A stretch of 64,000 nt of DNA from G965197405 sp965197405 (GTDB taxonomy: Bacteria; Chloroflexota; Dehalococcoidia; Lucifugimonadales; JAGWBF01), in the NCBI GenBank assembly GCA_965197405.1, contig OZ240206.1, positions 2,728,001-2,792,000 on the forward strand. The letters are read 5' to 3'. The position numbers were made by a program, and so were the translations under genes. Positions 26,807 to 36,318 of the stretch are shown piece by piece (within the stretch, counting starts at the first letter, position 1; the number at the start of each line of letters is the position of its first letter). Below the pieces are notes generated by a model. That model saw nothing but the letters and a program-made list of their open reading frames with translations. It did no database searches and was not told the DNA's origin.

Positions 26807-27757
26807 ATGGCTGGCATGATCGAGGTGAAGGGCCTGACCAAATACTATGGCAACTTTCCCGCCATCGAAGATGTCACCTTCGAGGTAAGAAAAGGTGAGA
26901 TACTGGGCTTTCTCGGCCCCAATGCCGCCGGTAAGACTACCACCATGCGCATCATAACCGGCTATATGCCGCCTACCAGTGGCACGGCTACAGTGGCCGG
27001 CTACGACGTGGTGGACAGGTCGCTGGAGGCGCGAAGGCTCATGGGCTACCTGCCGGAGACCGTTCCCCTGTACACCGATATGACTGTAGAGAGCTACCTG
27101 GGCTTCATGGGCACCCTGCGCAGTATGAATCCGAAACGTATCAGGGTGCGTACTGGAGAGGTAATAGACATCTGCCGCCTGGGGGACTACCGCAAGACCA
27201 TCATCGGAAAGCTGTCCAAGGGCTTTCGGCAGCGGGTGGGCATAGCTCAGGCCATTCTCCACGAGCCCGAGGTGCTGGTGCTCGATGAGCCGACCATAGG
27301 CATTGACCCCATCCAGGTGGTGGAGACCAGGAACCTCATGAAAGAGTTGGGCCGCGACCATACCCTCATCCTGAGCACCCACATATTGCCGGAGGTAAGC
27401 ATGGTCTGCCACCGGGTGCTCATAATCCACGAGGGCCAGATAATGGCCGAGGACAGCCCCCGGAACCTGGCCGAGCGGTTGCAGGGAGTGGAGCGGGTGC
27501 AGGTGGAGATACGAGGGCCGGAGCCAGAGGTCACGAAGGCCCTCGGTAGTATAAGAGGTGTGGTGAATGTTTCCCACTCGGCGGACGACGACCGGAACAT
27601 CTACCTTGTGGAGGCCAAACGGGGCCTGGACCTCAGAGGCACTATTTCCAAGCTGGTAATCAGCAACGGCTGGGGCCTTCTCACCATTCAGCTGATTGGG
27701 ATGAGCCTCGAAGAGATATTCCTCAAACTCACCACTGACGAGGAGCTTGAGGAATGA
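26807..27757 (+). CDS. ABC transporter ATP-binding protein, GldA-like
   Basis: 316 residues. Walker A FLGPNAAGKTTTMRII, signature LSKGFRQRVGIAQAI, Walker B VLVLDEPTIGIDP and the switch His in LILSTHILPE are intact, so it should hydrolyse ATP. The C-terminal extension (RVQVEIRGPEPEVTKALGS onward) is typical of GldA/NatA-like exporters. AGGGGG lies four bases before the ATG. It overlaps the permease gene by 4 bp (ATGA), and GldG- and DUF4340-type genes follow. Confidence 0.92.
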   Translation: MAGMIEVKGLTKYYGNFPAIEDVTFEVRKGEILGFLGPNAAGKTTTMRIITGYMPPTSGTATVAGYDVVDRSLEARRLMGYLPETVPLYTDMTVESYLGFMGTLRSMNPKRIRVRTGEVIDICRLGDYRKTIIGKLSKGFRQRVGIAQAILHEPEVLVLDEPTIGIDPIQVVETRNLMKELGRDHTLILSTHILPEVSMVCHRVLIIHEGQIMAEDSPRNLAERLQGVERVQVEIRGPEPEVTKALGSIRGVVNVSHSADDDRNIYLVEAKRGLDLRGTISKLVISNGWGLLTIQLIGMSLEEIFLKLTTDEELEE

Positions 27758-28467
27758 GGGTCTCTCTAGCCGTCGCACGCAAAGAGGTCCTGGCGTATTT
27801 CACCAGCCCTATGGGATACATAGTAGCCCTCGTTTACCTGGCCCTCACAGGCTTCTTCTTCGGGCTCAGCCTGAGCGGGGTTTTCCCCGAAGCGAGAATT
27901 GAGGGCTACATCCAGCCCAGTCGCTTCATCCTCATCCTCTTGGCCCCGGCCCTGACCATGCGGCTTCTGGCCGAAGAGCAAAAGCTGGGCACCCTGGAGC
28001 TGCTCCTGACGGCGCCGGTGAGAGACTGGGAGTTGGTGCTGGGGAAGTTTCTGGCCAGCTTCGCCTTTTTGATTGTGACTCTGAGCTTGACCCTCTACTA
28101 CGTGATTCTCCTCTACGCTTTTGGAAATCCCGATTCCGGCCCTATCTGGAGCTCGTACCTCGGGTTGATACTCTACGGGGCCACCGCCCTTTCAGTGGGG
28201 CTTCTGGCATCCTCCCTCACCAATAATCAGATAATCTCCCTCGTGGTGGGCTTCGGCATCCTCATCATCCTGGCCCTTATAGACCAGGCCGCGACGCTGG
28301 TGGGAGGGGTTGCATCCACCGTTCTCGAGCAGGCGGGGCTGGGCACTCATCTGGACGACTTCTCCCGGGGTGTCGTGGACACAAGCCATATAGTGTATTA
28401 CATCACGGCGACGGCAATTTTCCTCTTTCTTACCGTGAGGTCCCTGGAGACCCGCCGGTGGAGGTAG
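27754..28467 (+). CDS. ABC-2 type permease, GldF-like
   Basis: 237 residues with six hydrophobic segments. Near the start AVARKEVLAYFTSPMGYIVALVYLALTGFFFG is the standard opening of GldF/ABC-2 permeases; RLLAEEQKLGTLELLLTAPV follows, then YGATALSVGLLASSLTNNQI. It forms the membrane channel with the preceding ATPase. Translationally coupled to it (ATGA overlap). Confidence 0.92.
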   Translation: MRVSLAVARKEVLAYFTSPMGYIVALVYLALTGFFFGLSLSGVFPEARIEGYIQPSRFILILLAPALTMRLLAEEQKLGTLELLLTAPVRDWELVLGKFLASFAFLIVTLSLTLYYVILLYAFGNPDSGPIWSSYLGLILYGATALSVGLLASSLTNNQIISLVVGFGILIILALIDQAATLVGGVASTVLEQAGLGTHLDDFSRGVVDTSHIVYYITATAIFLFLTVRSLETRRWR

Positions 28468-28495
28468 GACCTGTGTTGAGCGGAGTAAAGAAACG

Positions 28496-30289
28496 ATGAG
28501 CCAGCGTTCACCAGATGACGGGCCTCCACCGGAAGAACGCCTCTCTAGGACCCTGCTCGGCAGCTTGCAAAACCTGGGGAACGCGCTGGGCGGGGTGAGC
28601 ACCGGCCTCGCCCTGGGGGGGGCCGGCGGCCTGGTCCTGGGAGTAATACTCCTTGCCCTAGCCTCAGACCTTCGGCTTTACGGCTATATCGTCCTCGCCA
28701 TCGCAGGTGGGCTGCTCGTTATTTCCGTGATTATATCTTTCCGGACGGCCAGCCGGGCGTTGACCGGCCGCCGCGGCAGGTACAGCACCAATACCATTGT
28801 AATGGTCATCGCCTTCATAGGCATCGCCGCCGCAGTTAATTTCCTGGCCTTTGACAACCCGGCCCGCGTGGACGTGACAGCCACCAAGCAGTTCAGCCTT
28901 GCCCCTCGCACTATAGACGTCTTGAAGGACCTGGAGCAGCCTGTTGAGGCCAGGGGCTTCTTCGTTCCGGGCCGCAGCGCCGAAGAGGAGTTGCAGCTAG
29001 AAGCCCTGAGAAGCCAGATAGACGACCTGCTGCACGAGTTCGAGGTACGGTCAAGCAAGTTCTCTTACGAGTTCATTGACCCCGAGGTGGACCCGGGGAC
29101 CGCGAGGGAGTTCCAGGTTACCCGAAACGGCACGGTCGTCTTCCAAAGCATAGACCCCGGAACGGATAACCCCAGGAGGCATCACATAGCCCCCTCCGCG
29201 TTCCTGGAGCAGGAGTTTGTGACCGGGCTGCTTATAGTCACCGGCAAGGAGCAAAAGCGCGTCTACTTCCTCGAGGGACACGGCGAGCGGAATATAAATG
29301 ACTCCACCCCGGACACCGAGGGCTTCGGTTACGCCTTCACGGGCCTTGCAGGTGAAAACTATATCGTTTCCCCCATCAGCCTCATATCCAATGGCAAGGA
29401 AGTCCTGGAGGAAGACCGCCAGGAGGGAAGGGTAAACATGCTGGTGGTGGCCGGGCCGAGGACGGACCTGCTGGCGGACGAGGTACAGGTCCTGGATGAT
29501 TACCTCAAAGGTGGCGGCAGGATGCTCTTCCTTGTGGAGCCTGACACTCCCCCAACCTTCCGGGATTTCCTGGCGCGGTGGGGCATAGTGGTCGGCGAGG
29601 GACATATTCTGGACCGGCAGAGGTCGCTGGGTGATAACATGGAGATTACCTTTCTCAGCAGGGACCAGTACTTCAGCGTATTGCCCGAGCCTTTCCAGAG
29701 TGTACTCAACGTGGACCAGCTGACCAGTCGCCTGGACACCGTCTACTATCCGGGGGTCACCTCCCTCAGCGCGGCGGAGGAGGGCGTTGCCTTCCTCCCG
29801 CCGGATGTAGAAGAGGAGGTCCCGGAGGAAGAGGCAGAGGGGGAAAGGTCTTCCATCGTCGGCACGGCGCTGGCGTTTACCTCCCCCGATAGCTGGCTGA
29901 TAAGCGACCCGTCGCGAAACGTGCGTGAGGAAGGAGACCCGCAAGGCCCCTTCTTCCCGGCGGTCGCCTTCAAGGCGCTATCCCCCTTGGACGAGGAGCC
30001 GCCCGCGGACCCGGCCCAAATGACCCCGGCCTCTCTGGTGGTCTTCGGGGACACCGACTTCGTCAGCAACAGGTATTTCTACGCGGCAGATAACGGAAAC
30101 TTCTTCTTGAACTCGATAAATTGGCTGGTCGGCGACATACCTCTCGCCAACATCCGTCCCAAACCCTTCTCCTTTCGGGCGTTGGTGCTGACCAGCAACG
30201 AGTTCGATTTCATGAGGTTCTCAAGCTGGCTGCTCCTCCCTGTCCTTATGGCCCTGACGGGGGGCTTCGTTTGGTGGAGAAGACGCTAG
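28496..30289 (+). CDS. GldG-type ABC accessory protein (DUF7088/ABC-type auxiliary domain)
   Basis: 597 residues. N-terminal membrane helices (about residues 35-60, 65-82 and 98-115), then a large extracytoplasmic region beginning VDVTATKQFSLAPRTIDVLKDLEQPVEARGFF, with KRVYFLEGHGERNIND and LDDYLKGGGRMLFLVEPD (GIFT-like fold). A final membrane helix LLLPVLMALTGGFVWWRRR ends the protein. This is the layout of GldG from the gliding/exporter complexes; outside gliding bacteria the cargo is unknown. An acidic stretch EEEVPEEEAEGE lies near residue 445. Confidence 0.88.
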   Translation: MSQRSPDDGPPPEERLSRTLLGSLQNLGNALGGVSTGLALGGAGGLVLGVILLALASDLRLYGYIVLAIAGGLLVISVIISFRTASRALTGRRGRYSTNTIVMVIAFIGIAAAVNFLAFDNPARVDVTATKQFSLAPRTIDVLKDLEQPVEARGFFVPGRSAEEELQLEALRSQIDDLLHEFEVRSSKFSYEFIDPEVDPGTAREFQVTRNGTVVFQSIDPGTDNPRRHHIAPSAFLEQEFVTGLLIVTGKEQKRVYFLEGHGERNINDSTPDTEGFGYAFTGLAGENYIVSPISLISNGKEVLEEDRQEGRVNMLVVAGPRTDLLADEVQVLDDYLKGGGRMLFLVEPDTPPTFRDFLARWGIVVGEGHILDRQRSLGDNMEITFLSRDQYFSVLPEPFQSVLNVDQLTSRLDTVYYPGVTSLSAAEEGVAFLPPDVEEEVPEEEAEGERSSIVGTALAFTSPDSWLISDPSRNVREEGDPQGPFFPAVAFKALSPLDEEPPADPAQMTPASLVVFGDTDFVSNRYFYAADNGNFFLNSINWLVGDIPLANIRPKPFSFRALVLTSNEFDFMRFSSWLLLPVLMALTGGFVWWRRR

Positions 30290-30335
30290 CGCTCCGGTGC
30301 GGGCCGCTCAGCCATATGACGGTGGTTAGTGACCT

Positions 30336-31322
30336 ATGAACGTAAGGCTCTCCATTCTACTGGTGATAGTCCTGGCGATTGTCGGAGGCTCCGTCGTCAT
30401 AACTCAGCAGCTGCGCACCAGGGAGCCTAGAGATCAGGCCCCCTGGATGTACAGGGTCAACGTTGATGACATCGCCGGCGTATCCGTGATTCACGAGGGC
30501 GAGCGCACGGACTACACCCTTGAAGACGAGGAGTGGATTATCAAGGATGGAGAAGACACCCAGGTGTTCCTGGATGCCTGGTCGGGCAAGGTCCTCATCC
30601 TCAGTGGGCCAAGGTCGAGCCGTGAGGTTGCCGAACAGATTGACGACACGGCCAAGTATGGCCTGGACTCGCCGCAGACAAGAGTGACGATAACCGATAA
30701 AAGCGGCTCGCCGCTGGAGTTCCACCTAGGCGACCCCACTCCCAATGGGGTTAACTGGTACGCCAGGCTCGTTGCCTCGGAAAGGCTCTTCACCGTCGAT
30801 TCCACCTGGAGTGAAGTGATCTCCAAGCTGGCTACCGAACCCCCATACACTCCCTTCAAGATAAATGTCGAGAACATCAACAGCATGGCTGTGACCCAAA
30901 ATGACAGACGGGTGCAGTACAGCTTTGAGGATGACCAGTGGACAGTCAAGGATGAGGATGGTGAGGATGCCCCCGTCCTGGCGGACGAGTGGGCTAGTCT
31001 GGCCCTCCTTCTGGACCGCCCGGAGGTCCGGCGTATATCGGTGAACGAGCCTGAGGTTGCCCAGTATGGGCTGGACTCACCCCAGACCCAGGTACAGATA
31101 ATTCATAAAGATAGCGACCTTAAAGAGCTTCACCTCGGGGACACCACATTCGATGGCGAAAGCCGGTATGCGAGGATCGTGGGTTCCAACGTACTGTACA
31201 CTGTGGCCGTGGCTTGGAGCGAGGTAGTCTCCAGGCTGGCCTCAGAACCGCCGTACCTGTCCACCGCCGCGCCCCGGCAGGACGAAGCCGCAAGCGTGAG
31301 CTTCCAGTCGGAGGGTCGGTAG
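30336..31322 (+). CDS. DUF4340 domain protein with internal duplication
   Basis: 328 residues: one N-terminal membrane helix (LSILLVIVLAIVGGSVVITQQL), then two copies of about 140 residues. Copy 1 has INVDDI-type start, YTLEDEEWIIKDGED, KYGLDSPQTRVTI and FHLGDPTPNG. Copy 2 has YSFEDDQWTVKDEDG, QYGLDSPQTQVQI and LHLGDTTFDG. DUF4340 proteins regularly sit last in GldA-F-G operons and probably act outside the membrane with GldG. Function is unproven. Confidence 0.85.
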   Translation: MNVRLSILLVIVLAIVGGSVVITQQLRTREPRDQAPWMYRVNVDDIAGVSVIHEGERTDYTLEDEEWIIKDGEDTQVFLDAWSGKVLILSGPRSSREVAEQIDDTAKYGLDSPQTRVTITDKSGSPLEFHLGDPTPNGVNWYARLVASERLFTVDSTWSEVISKLATEPPYTPFKINVENINSMAVTQNDRRVQYSFEDDQWTVKDEDGEDAPVLADEWASLALLLDRPEVRRISVNEPEVAQYGLDSPQTQVQIIHKDSDLKELHLGDTTFDGESRYARIVGSNVLYTVAVAWSEVVSRLASEPPYLSTAAPRQDEAASVSFQSEGR

Positions 31323-31362
31323 TCCCCGCGCCTCCCGTTGATTCACCGGCGGCGGTCCTTCC

Positions 31363-31456
31363 TCAGCCACCGGCCACTAACCACTGACTGAGGGCATGGA
31401 CTCCCCCTTTCGCGGGGGGTTCACTGACCACCAGCCACTAACCACTAGCCACTGAG
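31363..31456. repeat. Degenerate CCACTAACCACTGACC repeats around a GC palindrome
   Basis: Short units of the form CCACTAACCACTGA/CCACTAGCCACTGA repeat on both sides of ACTCCCCCTTTCGCGGGGGGTT. The same pentad-like units occur at about 13535-13650 and 13795-13815. They separate two converging operons. Confidence 0.5.
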
Positions 31457-31461
31457 TATCC

Positions 31462-34400
31462 TCAGGTTGTCAGCATCCGGTAGAGTTGGGGCAGGCGCTG
31501 GGGAAGGGACCATATGTTGTCCAGCACTTCGTAGCTCATGTCACCGCACATGGTCTTCAGGTAGTCATGCCCCGCCTTATCCACCGTGAGGCAGAAGGGT
31601 ACGATGTCCTTCCGCTTGGCCTCTATGAGGGCCGTGTGGGTGTCGTGTACGGCGTACTCCTTCTCCACTCCCTCCCGGCTGTACCCCCTGTCCTGGGGCC
31701 GTCCGTCGCTGATGAGGAAAAGTATCTTGGTCCTGGAGTCCTGCCTCTCCAGCTTTGACGTAGCGTGGCGGATAGCAGGCCCCATGCGGGTGGCGTGCAT
31801 GGGTGTAATCTTGTCTATGCGCCGCTTTATCCTGTCCTGGAACGTCTCGTCAATATCCTTGATTACGTAGAACTCCACGTTCTCCCTGCCGTACCCGGAG
31901 AAGCCGTAGATGCCGTAGGTGTCGCCTATGGTCTCAAGGGCCTGAATCAGAAGAGCGGTGCTCTCCTTTTCCAGGTCTATAATGCGCTTGTAGTGGCGAC
32001 GCACCAGGCCCTCCCTCCGGGTCCTGAGCCACATCATGTACTCCACCGGGTCGTCGGGGGCGTCGTGGTCATCCACCGTGGGGCGACCCTCGTCTATGGC
32101 CTCGGCGGTGGAGGCGCTCATGTCCAGCAGGAACACCACGGCCACGTCGCGCTCCAGCTTGTTTCTTCGCCACCAGACCTTCTCCGATGGCGTGACGCCC
32201 ATGCGGCGGTCTACGGTGGCCTCTATGGTAGCGTCCAGGTCCAGGTCCTCCCCGTCTATCACCCTCCTGACCTTGCGGAAGTTCTCGGGTACAACCAGCT
32301 CGAACTGGCGCCGTATATCCGCCGATAGGGCGGCATAGCTGCGCAGGGTGTTCGTGAAGAAATTAATGTCTCCCTCATCCACGCTCTTCTCTCGAACGAT
32401 GCACCACCTGGGCTTGTAGTCGGCTGCGCGGAAGTCCCACTCGTCATAGACCTGGGACTTTGGCTCACGGGCTTCCAGAGAGCCGCCTTGCTCATCCTCG
32501 TGGACCATCGGGCCGTAGCCCTGGCCCGGCTGCGAAGAGGGAGGTGGGACCCCGGCCTCCTTCATGATGTTCTGGGCGAACATCCCCATCGCGTTTTGCA
32601 GCCTGGCAGCTTCGGCGTCCAGGTCCAGCTCGGCGCTCTCCTTCAGAAGCTCCTCCAGCATCTCCTTCGTGATAGGCTCCGCTTCCCCCTGGGCCTGCTG
32701 GGACTTGTCCATGCGCAGCCTGTTCAGGAGTTGCACCAGCTCGGGTTTGAAATCGCCCCGGTACTCCACTTCCTGAGGAGACTCGTAGTCCTGCTCCCCC
32801 TCGTCGCCCTCGCCCGACTCCTGCTGCCCGCTCTGGAGCTTCTCCAGCAATTCCTGTAGCTCCTCCTCCGAGAACTCGTCCTGGCCGTCGAAGTCCTGGG
32901 GCTGAAAGTCCTCCGGCGGCAGCTGGTCGTTGGGCAGCTTGGACAGAATCTGGTAAACCCGTATTGTGGCCTCGGCGGTATCCTCCACGGCAGCGTTGCC
33001 GTTGAGGAGCCGCTTGAAAATCTTCGCCAGCACCCGGGCGGTGTCGAGATGCTCTTTGGGGGCCGGCAGGCCCTTGAACTGCTCGAGGCTGAGGCGAATC
33101 AGGAACTCCACCATCGCTTGCCGCAAGGGTAGCTCCTCTATCGGAGGCCGCTCGGCCAGAACGCCCGTCTGGACCTGTCTGTAGGCGCGGACTATGCCGC
33201 GATACTCCAGCTTTACCCGGCAGTCCAGCCTGCCGTCTTCCAGGGCGGTGAATATGTCCAGGGCCAGCCGTCGCTCATCGAAAAGATGGAAGAAGCGGCC
33301 CATATCGGTGAGATAGCCCCTCTCGGCGCTGGAGGAGTCCGGTTCCTGCCCGTTCAGGCCCTCCTCCAGTATGGTCACTGCCCCGTCAACGGCGTCGGTT
33401 TCCATGCTTGGCCTCAGGTCCTTGAAGAGCGTCGAGGGCTGGTCGAAGGCGAACAGGAAGCTGCCGAACTCCAGGTGGGCTACCTGGTGAGTGGAGACTA
33501 CCTTGAACCAGCCAAAGTTTTCGTCCTTGCTGTAATAGAGGTCCACCAGGGGTGGCAGGAACACCTTCGTGCCTTCCGTGGAGGCGTGGTCCTCGGATAC
33601 CCAGCCTATGCCTTTGTGTACCAGCTCCTTGCTGCTCAGTATCTCTACGGGAGAGCCCGAGAGGGCCCGGCAGTAGAGGCGCATTACTCCCTTTACCCGG
33701 TCCAGTTCCAGGCTGGATGAAAGGGTCTCCAAGAGCTGCTCCGAGGTATTGGACTCCACTTTGAAGAAGGCCAGACCTCCATCGGGGTTTTCTTTCAACA
33801 GCCTGACACCCTGCTGGAACCATATGTCCAGCTGGCTCAGCGTTATCTTGTTGAGGACTACGTTCAAGCTCTTGAGGAAAGCTGGCACGGCATGGGGAGA
33901 AATGGCAAGGAGTGTCTCACACAGGTCGAGTATGTACCGCTGGGACGAGGTGCTCACCTGGCTGAGGGACTGGGACCCCTCCAGGAGGAAGCTGGCGGTC
34001 TCCCGCTGGCCGGCCTTGGCCAGCCGCTCAGCCAGGCGGAAGAAGCGACTGCGCTGGCTTTCCTCGATGGGTGACAGGACTTTGGCGGACACCTCGAGGC
34101 AGGTCTTTATTTCCCGCCAGCTCCCGTCGGTGAGGGCGCGGGACATGGAGAGGAAGGCTTCCCTTTCTCTCCCCATCTGCGAAAGTGCGGCCTGTCCAAG
34201 GGTCAGGCACTCGGAGGCTACGTCGTAAGACTTGTAGGAGAGGGACTCGACCAGGGCCGAGAATACTTCTACGTCCCAGAAGGGCAGGTTTCGGATGAGT
34301 TGGGGGCTTGTCTCGAAGAACTTGGCCGCCAGGGTGCTGGACTTCCAGGTCCCTTTGTAGAGGCTGCGCCCCAGTCCGGCCCACCGGGGTATGTACTGCG

Positions 34401-34761
34401 CTCTGAGGTTGGGGACGATGGCGGGACTCGCCCTGAAGTAAGATACTGCCAGGGTTGGCGAGTCCTGGGAGAGGTAGGTGCCGCAGCGGGCCCACTGCAT
34501 GAAAGAGGAGAAGACCAGGAATTTTGCTACGTGCGGCCCCGCCTTGAAGTACTCTACCGCAGCCTCCCAGGAACGCACGGTCTGGTTGGCGATGGTGAGT
34601 CCTTCCTTGGCCCACACTGTGATTTCGTCCTCATTGAGGGCCGCGCTCATCTTTCCCAGGGCCTGGCGGTACTCCTCAAGGACCGGTGGCGGTAATTTAC
34701 CCAGTCCTCTCTCTAGCTCAGCGTGGCCGGGCGAGTCGGGATGTCCGGACTCTGTACTCAA
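31462..34761 (-). CDS. Very large VWA-domain protein, NorD/CbbO-like
   Basis: 1099 residues. The C-terminal quarter is a von Willebrand A domain with a full MIDAS: VVFLLDMSAST (DxSxS), ATRMGPAIRHAT and FLISDGRPQDRG. The middle has an acidic stretch (FSEEELQELLEKLQSGQQES) as in NorD. The N-terminal ~450 residues are helical repeats with a recurring F(F/A)xxSPxLIxxL pattern (YFRASPAIVPNL, FFETSPQLIRNL) and match nothing I can name. MoxR-type ATPases pair with such VWA proteins to insert metals or remodel enzymes, and one is encoded at 35420-36316. The target enzyme is unknown. Confidence 0.85.
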   Translation of the reverse strand: MSTESGHPDSPGHAELERGLGKLPPPVLEEYRQALGKMSAALNEDEITVWAKEGLTIANQTVRSWEAAVEYFKAGPHVAKFLVFSSFMQWARCGTYLSQDSPTLAVSYFRASPAIVPNLRAQYIPRWAGLGRSLYKGTWKSSTLAAKFFETSPQLIRNLPFWDVEVFSALVESLSYKSYDVASECLTLGQAALSQMGREREAFLSMSRALTDGSWREIKTCLEVSAKVLSPIEESQRSRFFRLAERLAKAGQRETASFLLEGSQSLSQVSTSSQRYILDLCETLLAISPHAVPAFLKSLNVVLNKITLSQLDIWFQQGVRLLKENPDGGLAFFKVESNTSEQLLETLSSSLELDRVKGVMRLYCRALSGSPVEILSSKELVHKGIGWVSEDHASTEGTKVFLPPLVDLYYSKDENFGWFKVVSTHQVAHLEFGSFLFAFDQPSTLFKDLRPSMETDAVDGAVTILEEGLNGQEPDSSSAERGYLTDMGRFFHLFDERRLALDIFTALEDGRLDCRVKLEYRGIVRAYRQVQTGVLAERPPIEELPLRQAMVEFLIRLSLEQFKGLPAPKEHLDTARVLAKIFKRLLNGNAAVEDTAEATIRVYQILSKLPNDQLPPEDFQPQDFDGQDEFSEEELQELLEKLQSGQQESGEGDEGEQDYESPQEVEYRGDFKPELVQLLNRLRMDKSQQAQGEAEPITKEMLEELLKESAELDLDAEAARLQNAMGMFAQNIMKEAGVPPPSSQPGQGYGPMVHEDEQGGSLEAREPKSQVYDEWDFRAADYKPRWCIVREKSVDEGDINFFTNTLRSYAALSADIRRQFELVVPENFRKVRRVIDGEDLDLDATIEATVDRRMGVTPSEKVWWRRNKLERDVAVVFLLDMSASTAEAIDEGRPTVDDHDAPDDPVEYMMWLRTRREGLVRRHYKRIIDLEKESTALLIQALETIGDTYGIYGFSGYGRENVEFYVIKDIDETFQDRIKRRIDKITPMHATRMGPAIRHATSKLERQDSRTKILFLISDGRPQDRGYSREGVEKEYAVHDTHTALIEAKRKDIVPFCLTVDKAGHDYLKTMCGDMSYEVLDNIWSLPQRLPQLYRMLTT

Positions 34762-34762
34762 T

Positions 34763-35359
34763 TTACTGCCCCTCCTTTACTGCCCCGACGCGTGCGGCGG
34801 AGAGTAATTCCATGAACTGCGTTACTATCTGCGCGGTGGCCCCGTATATCAGGTGCGCTCCATAGGCGTAACAGTATGCCCTGGAGGATTTCCCGTCCAC
34901 CCACCGCACCTCCTCCCTACGATTTGCCGGGTCCAGGATGTCCCGCATGGGCACCTCCAACACCTCGGCAATCTCGAGGGGGCTGGGGTCGAAGGAGTAG
35001 GGATGAGGTATGGTCCCTACGAAGACCCGCACTCCAAAATGGCTCCGTGTGGCCACGTCATCCAGTTCGCCGAGGACTGTCACGTCTTCGGGCTTTATTC
35101 CCATCTCTTCATGGGTCTCACGTAGGGCCGTGTCCAGGAAGCTGCTGTCCACCGGCTCCTTGCCGCCCCCGGGGAAGGAGACCTCTCCCTTGTGGTACTC
35201 TACCTGGTCTGTTCTTTTGTTGAGGAGAATACAATACTCCCCATCTTTGAGATACAAGAGGAGAAGAACGGCAGCGGGCATGAGGGACTGGTCGTGGACG
35301 GATTGCTTCTGACGGGCTGAGAGTATACGTCTTACAGACTCTATGGAGACATCCGCCAT
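34763..35359 (-). CDS. NUDIX hydrolase, CoA diphosphatase type (NudL/YeaB-like)
   Basis: 198 residues from ATG 35359 (GAGG five bases upstream). Before the Nudix box lies LLNKRTDQVEYHKGEVSFPGG, the UPF0035-type motif of CoA pyrophosphatases. The box itself is GGGKEPVDSSFLDTALRETHEEMGI (GX5EX7REUXEEXGU with small changes). It likely splits CoA into 4'-phosphopantetheine and 3',5'-ADP. It ends one base before the VWA gene start, and coaE lies just upstream in the same run, so both CoA-related genes are in one operon. Confidence 0.85.
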   Translation of the reverse strand: MADVSIESVRRILSARQKQSVHDQSLMPAAVLLLLYLKDGEYCILLNKRTDQVEYHKGEVSFPGGGKEPVDSSFLDTALRETHEEMGIKPEDVTVLGELDDVATRSHFGVRVFVGTIPHPYSFDPSPLEIAEVLEVPMRDILDPANRREEVRWVDGKSSRAYCYAYGAHLIYGATAQIVTQFMELLSAARVGAVKEGQ

Positions 35360-35419
35360 ACATACCTCATTGGACCGGGGACCGGACTCGGTGGACCGGA
35401 CTCCGTACCGCGACAAAGG

Positions 35420-36316
35420 CTACTCGAAGATGGAGGATACCACCTCTTCCACGCTTCTATGTATCTCCTGGTCGTCCGTGAGAGCCCACACGATTGCCAC
35501 CTGGCAGGCCCTTCTGGGAGGAATCCCCTGCGCCATGAGCTTCCCCGCGTAGATAAGCAGCCGGGTGCTTGCCCCCTCCTTGATCCCGTGCTCTCTGAGG
35601 TTGCGCACCTTCTCTCCCAGCTTGGCCAGGGCGGTGGCATGGTCATTGGTGCAGCCGCTCTCTCGTTGGACTATCTCCGCCTCCAGTTCCTTGGGCGGGT
35701 AGTCGAACTCAAGGGCGATGAAGCGCTGGCGGGTGCTATGTTTGAGGTCCTTGAGGGCGCTCTGATACCCGGGGTTATAGGATATGACCAGCAGGAACCT
35801 GCTGCTGGCTTCGATTATCTGGCCCTTCTTGTCCACCGGCAGAATGCGGCGATGGTCTGTGAGAGGGTGGATGAGCACCGTAGTGTCTTTCCGCGCCTCT
35901 ACTATCTCGTCCAGATAGCAGATGCCTCCCGCTTTGACTGCCTTGGTCAGGGGGCCATCCATCCAGACGGTGCCGTCCACTTCCAGAAGATAGCGACCGA
36001 CCAGGTCGCTGGCCGTGAGGTCTTCGTGGCAGGCGATGGTGACAAGGGGTATGCGGCGGCTGCCGTTCTCGCCCTGTCCCCCCTTGCCCCGCTTCTTTGC
36101 GACGGTGAGAGGCTGTCCCAACCTCCAGGCCATGTACTCGATGAAGCGCGTCTTGCCGCAGCCCGTGGGGCCCTTCAGTAGGACGGGTAGTTGCTGAGCG
36201 TAAGCAGCTTCAAAGAGCTCTATTTCGTCCCCTACGACACGATAGTAAGGCTCATCCTGTATCAAGTACTCTTCTATGGCGTATTCGGTATACTCGGTGC
36301 TGGCTCCGCTAGTCAT
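35420..36316 (-). CDS. MoxR-type AAA+ ATPase (CbbQ/NorQ-like)
   Basis: 298 residues. Walker [21 protein letters not shown], Walker [17 protein letters not shown], sensor region [15 protein letters not shown] and the C-terminal four-helix part with [15 protein letters not shown] are as in CbbQ/NorQ/GvpN. These ring ATPases work with a VWA partner to activate an enzyme complex. The partner is surely the VWA protein encoded downstream at 31462-34761. It starts two bases after the coaE stop (36319), so translation is likely coupled. Confidence 0.92.
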   Translation of the reverse strand: MTSGASTEYTEYAIEEYLIQDEPYYRVVGDEIELFEAAYAQQLPVLLKGPTGCGKTRFIEYMAWRLGQPLTVAKKRGKGGQGENGSRRIPLVTIACHEDLTASDLVGRYLLEVDGTVWMDGPLTKAVKAGGICYLDEIVEARKDTTVLIHPLTDHRRILPVDKKGQIIEASSRFLLVISYNPGYQSALKDLKHSTRQRFIALEFDYPPKELEAEIVQRESGCTNDHATALAKLGEKVRNLREHGIKEGASTRLLIYAGKLMAQGIPPRRACQVAIVWALTDDQEIHRSVEEVVSSIFE

Positions 36317-36318
36317 AC

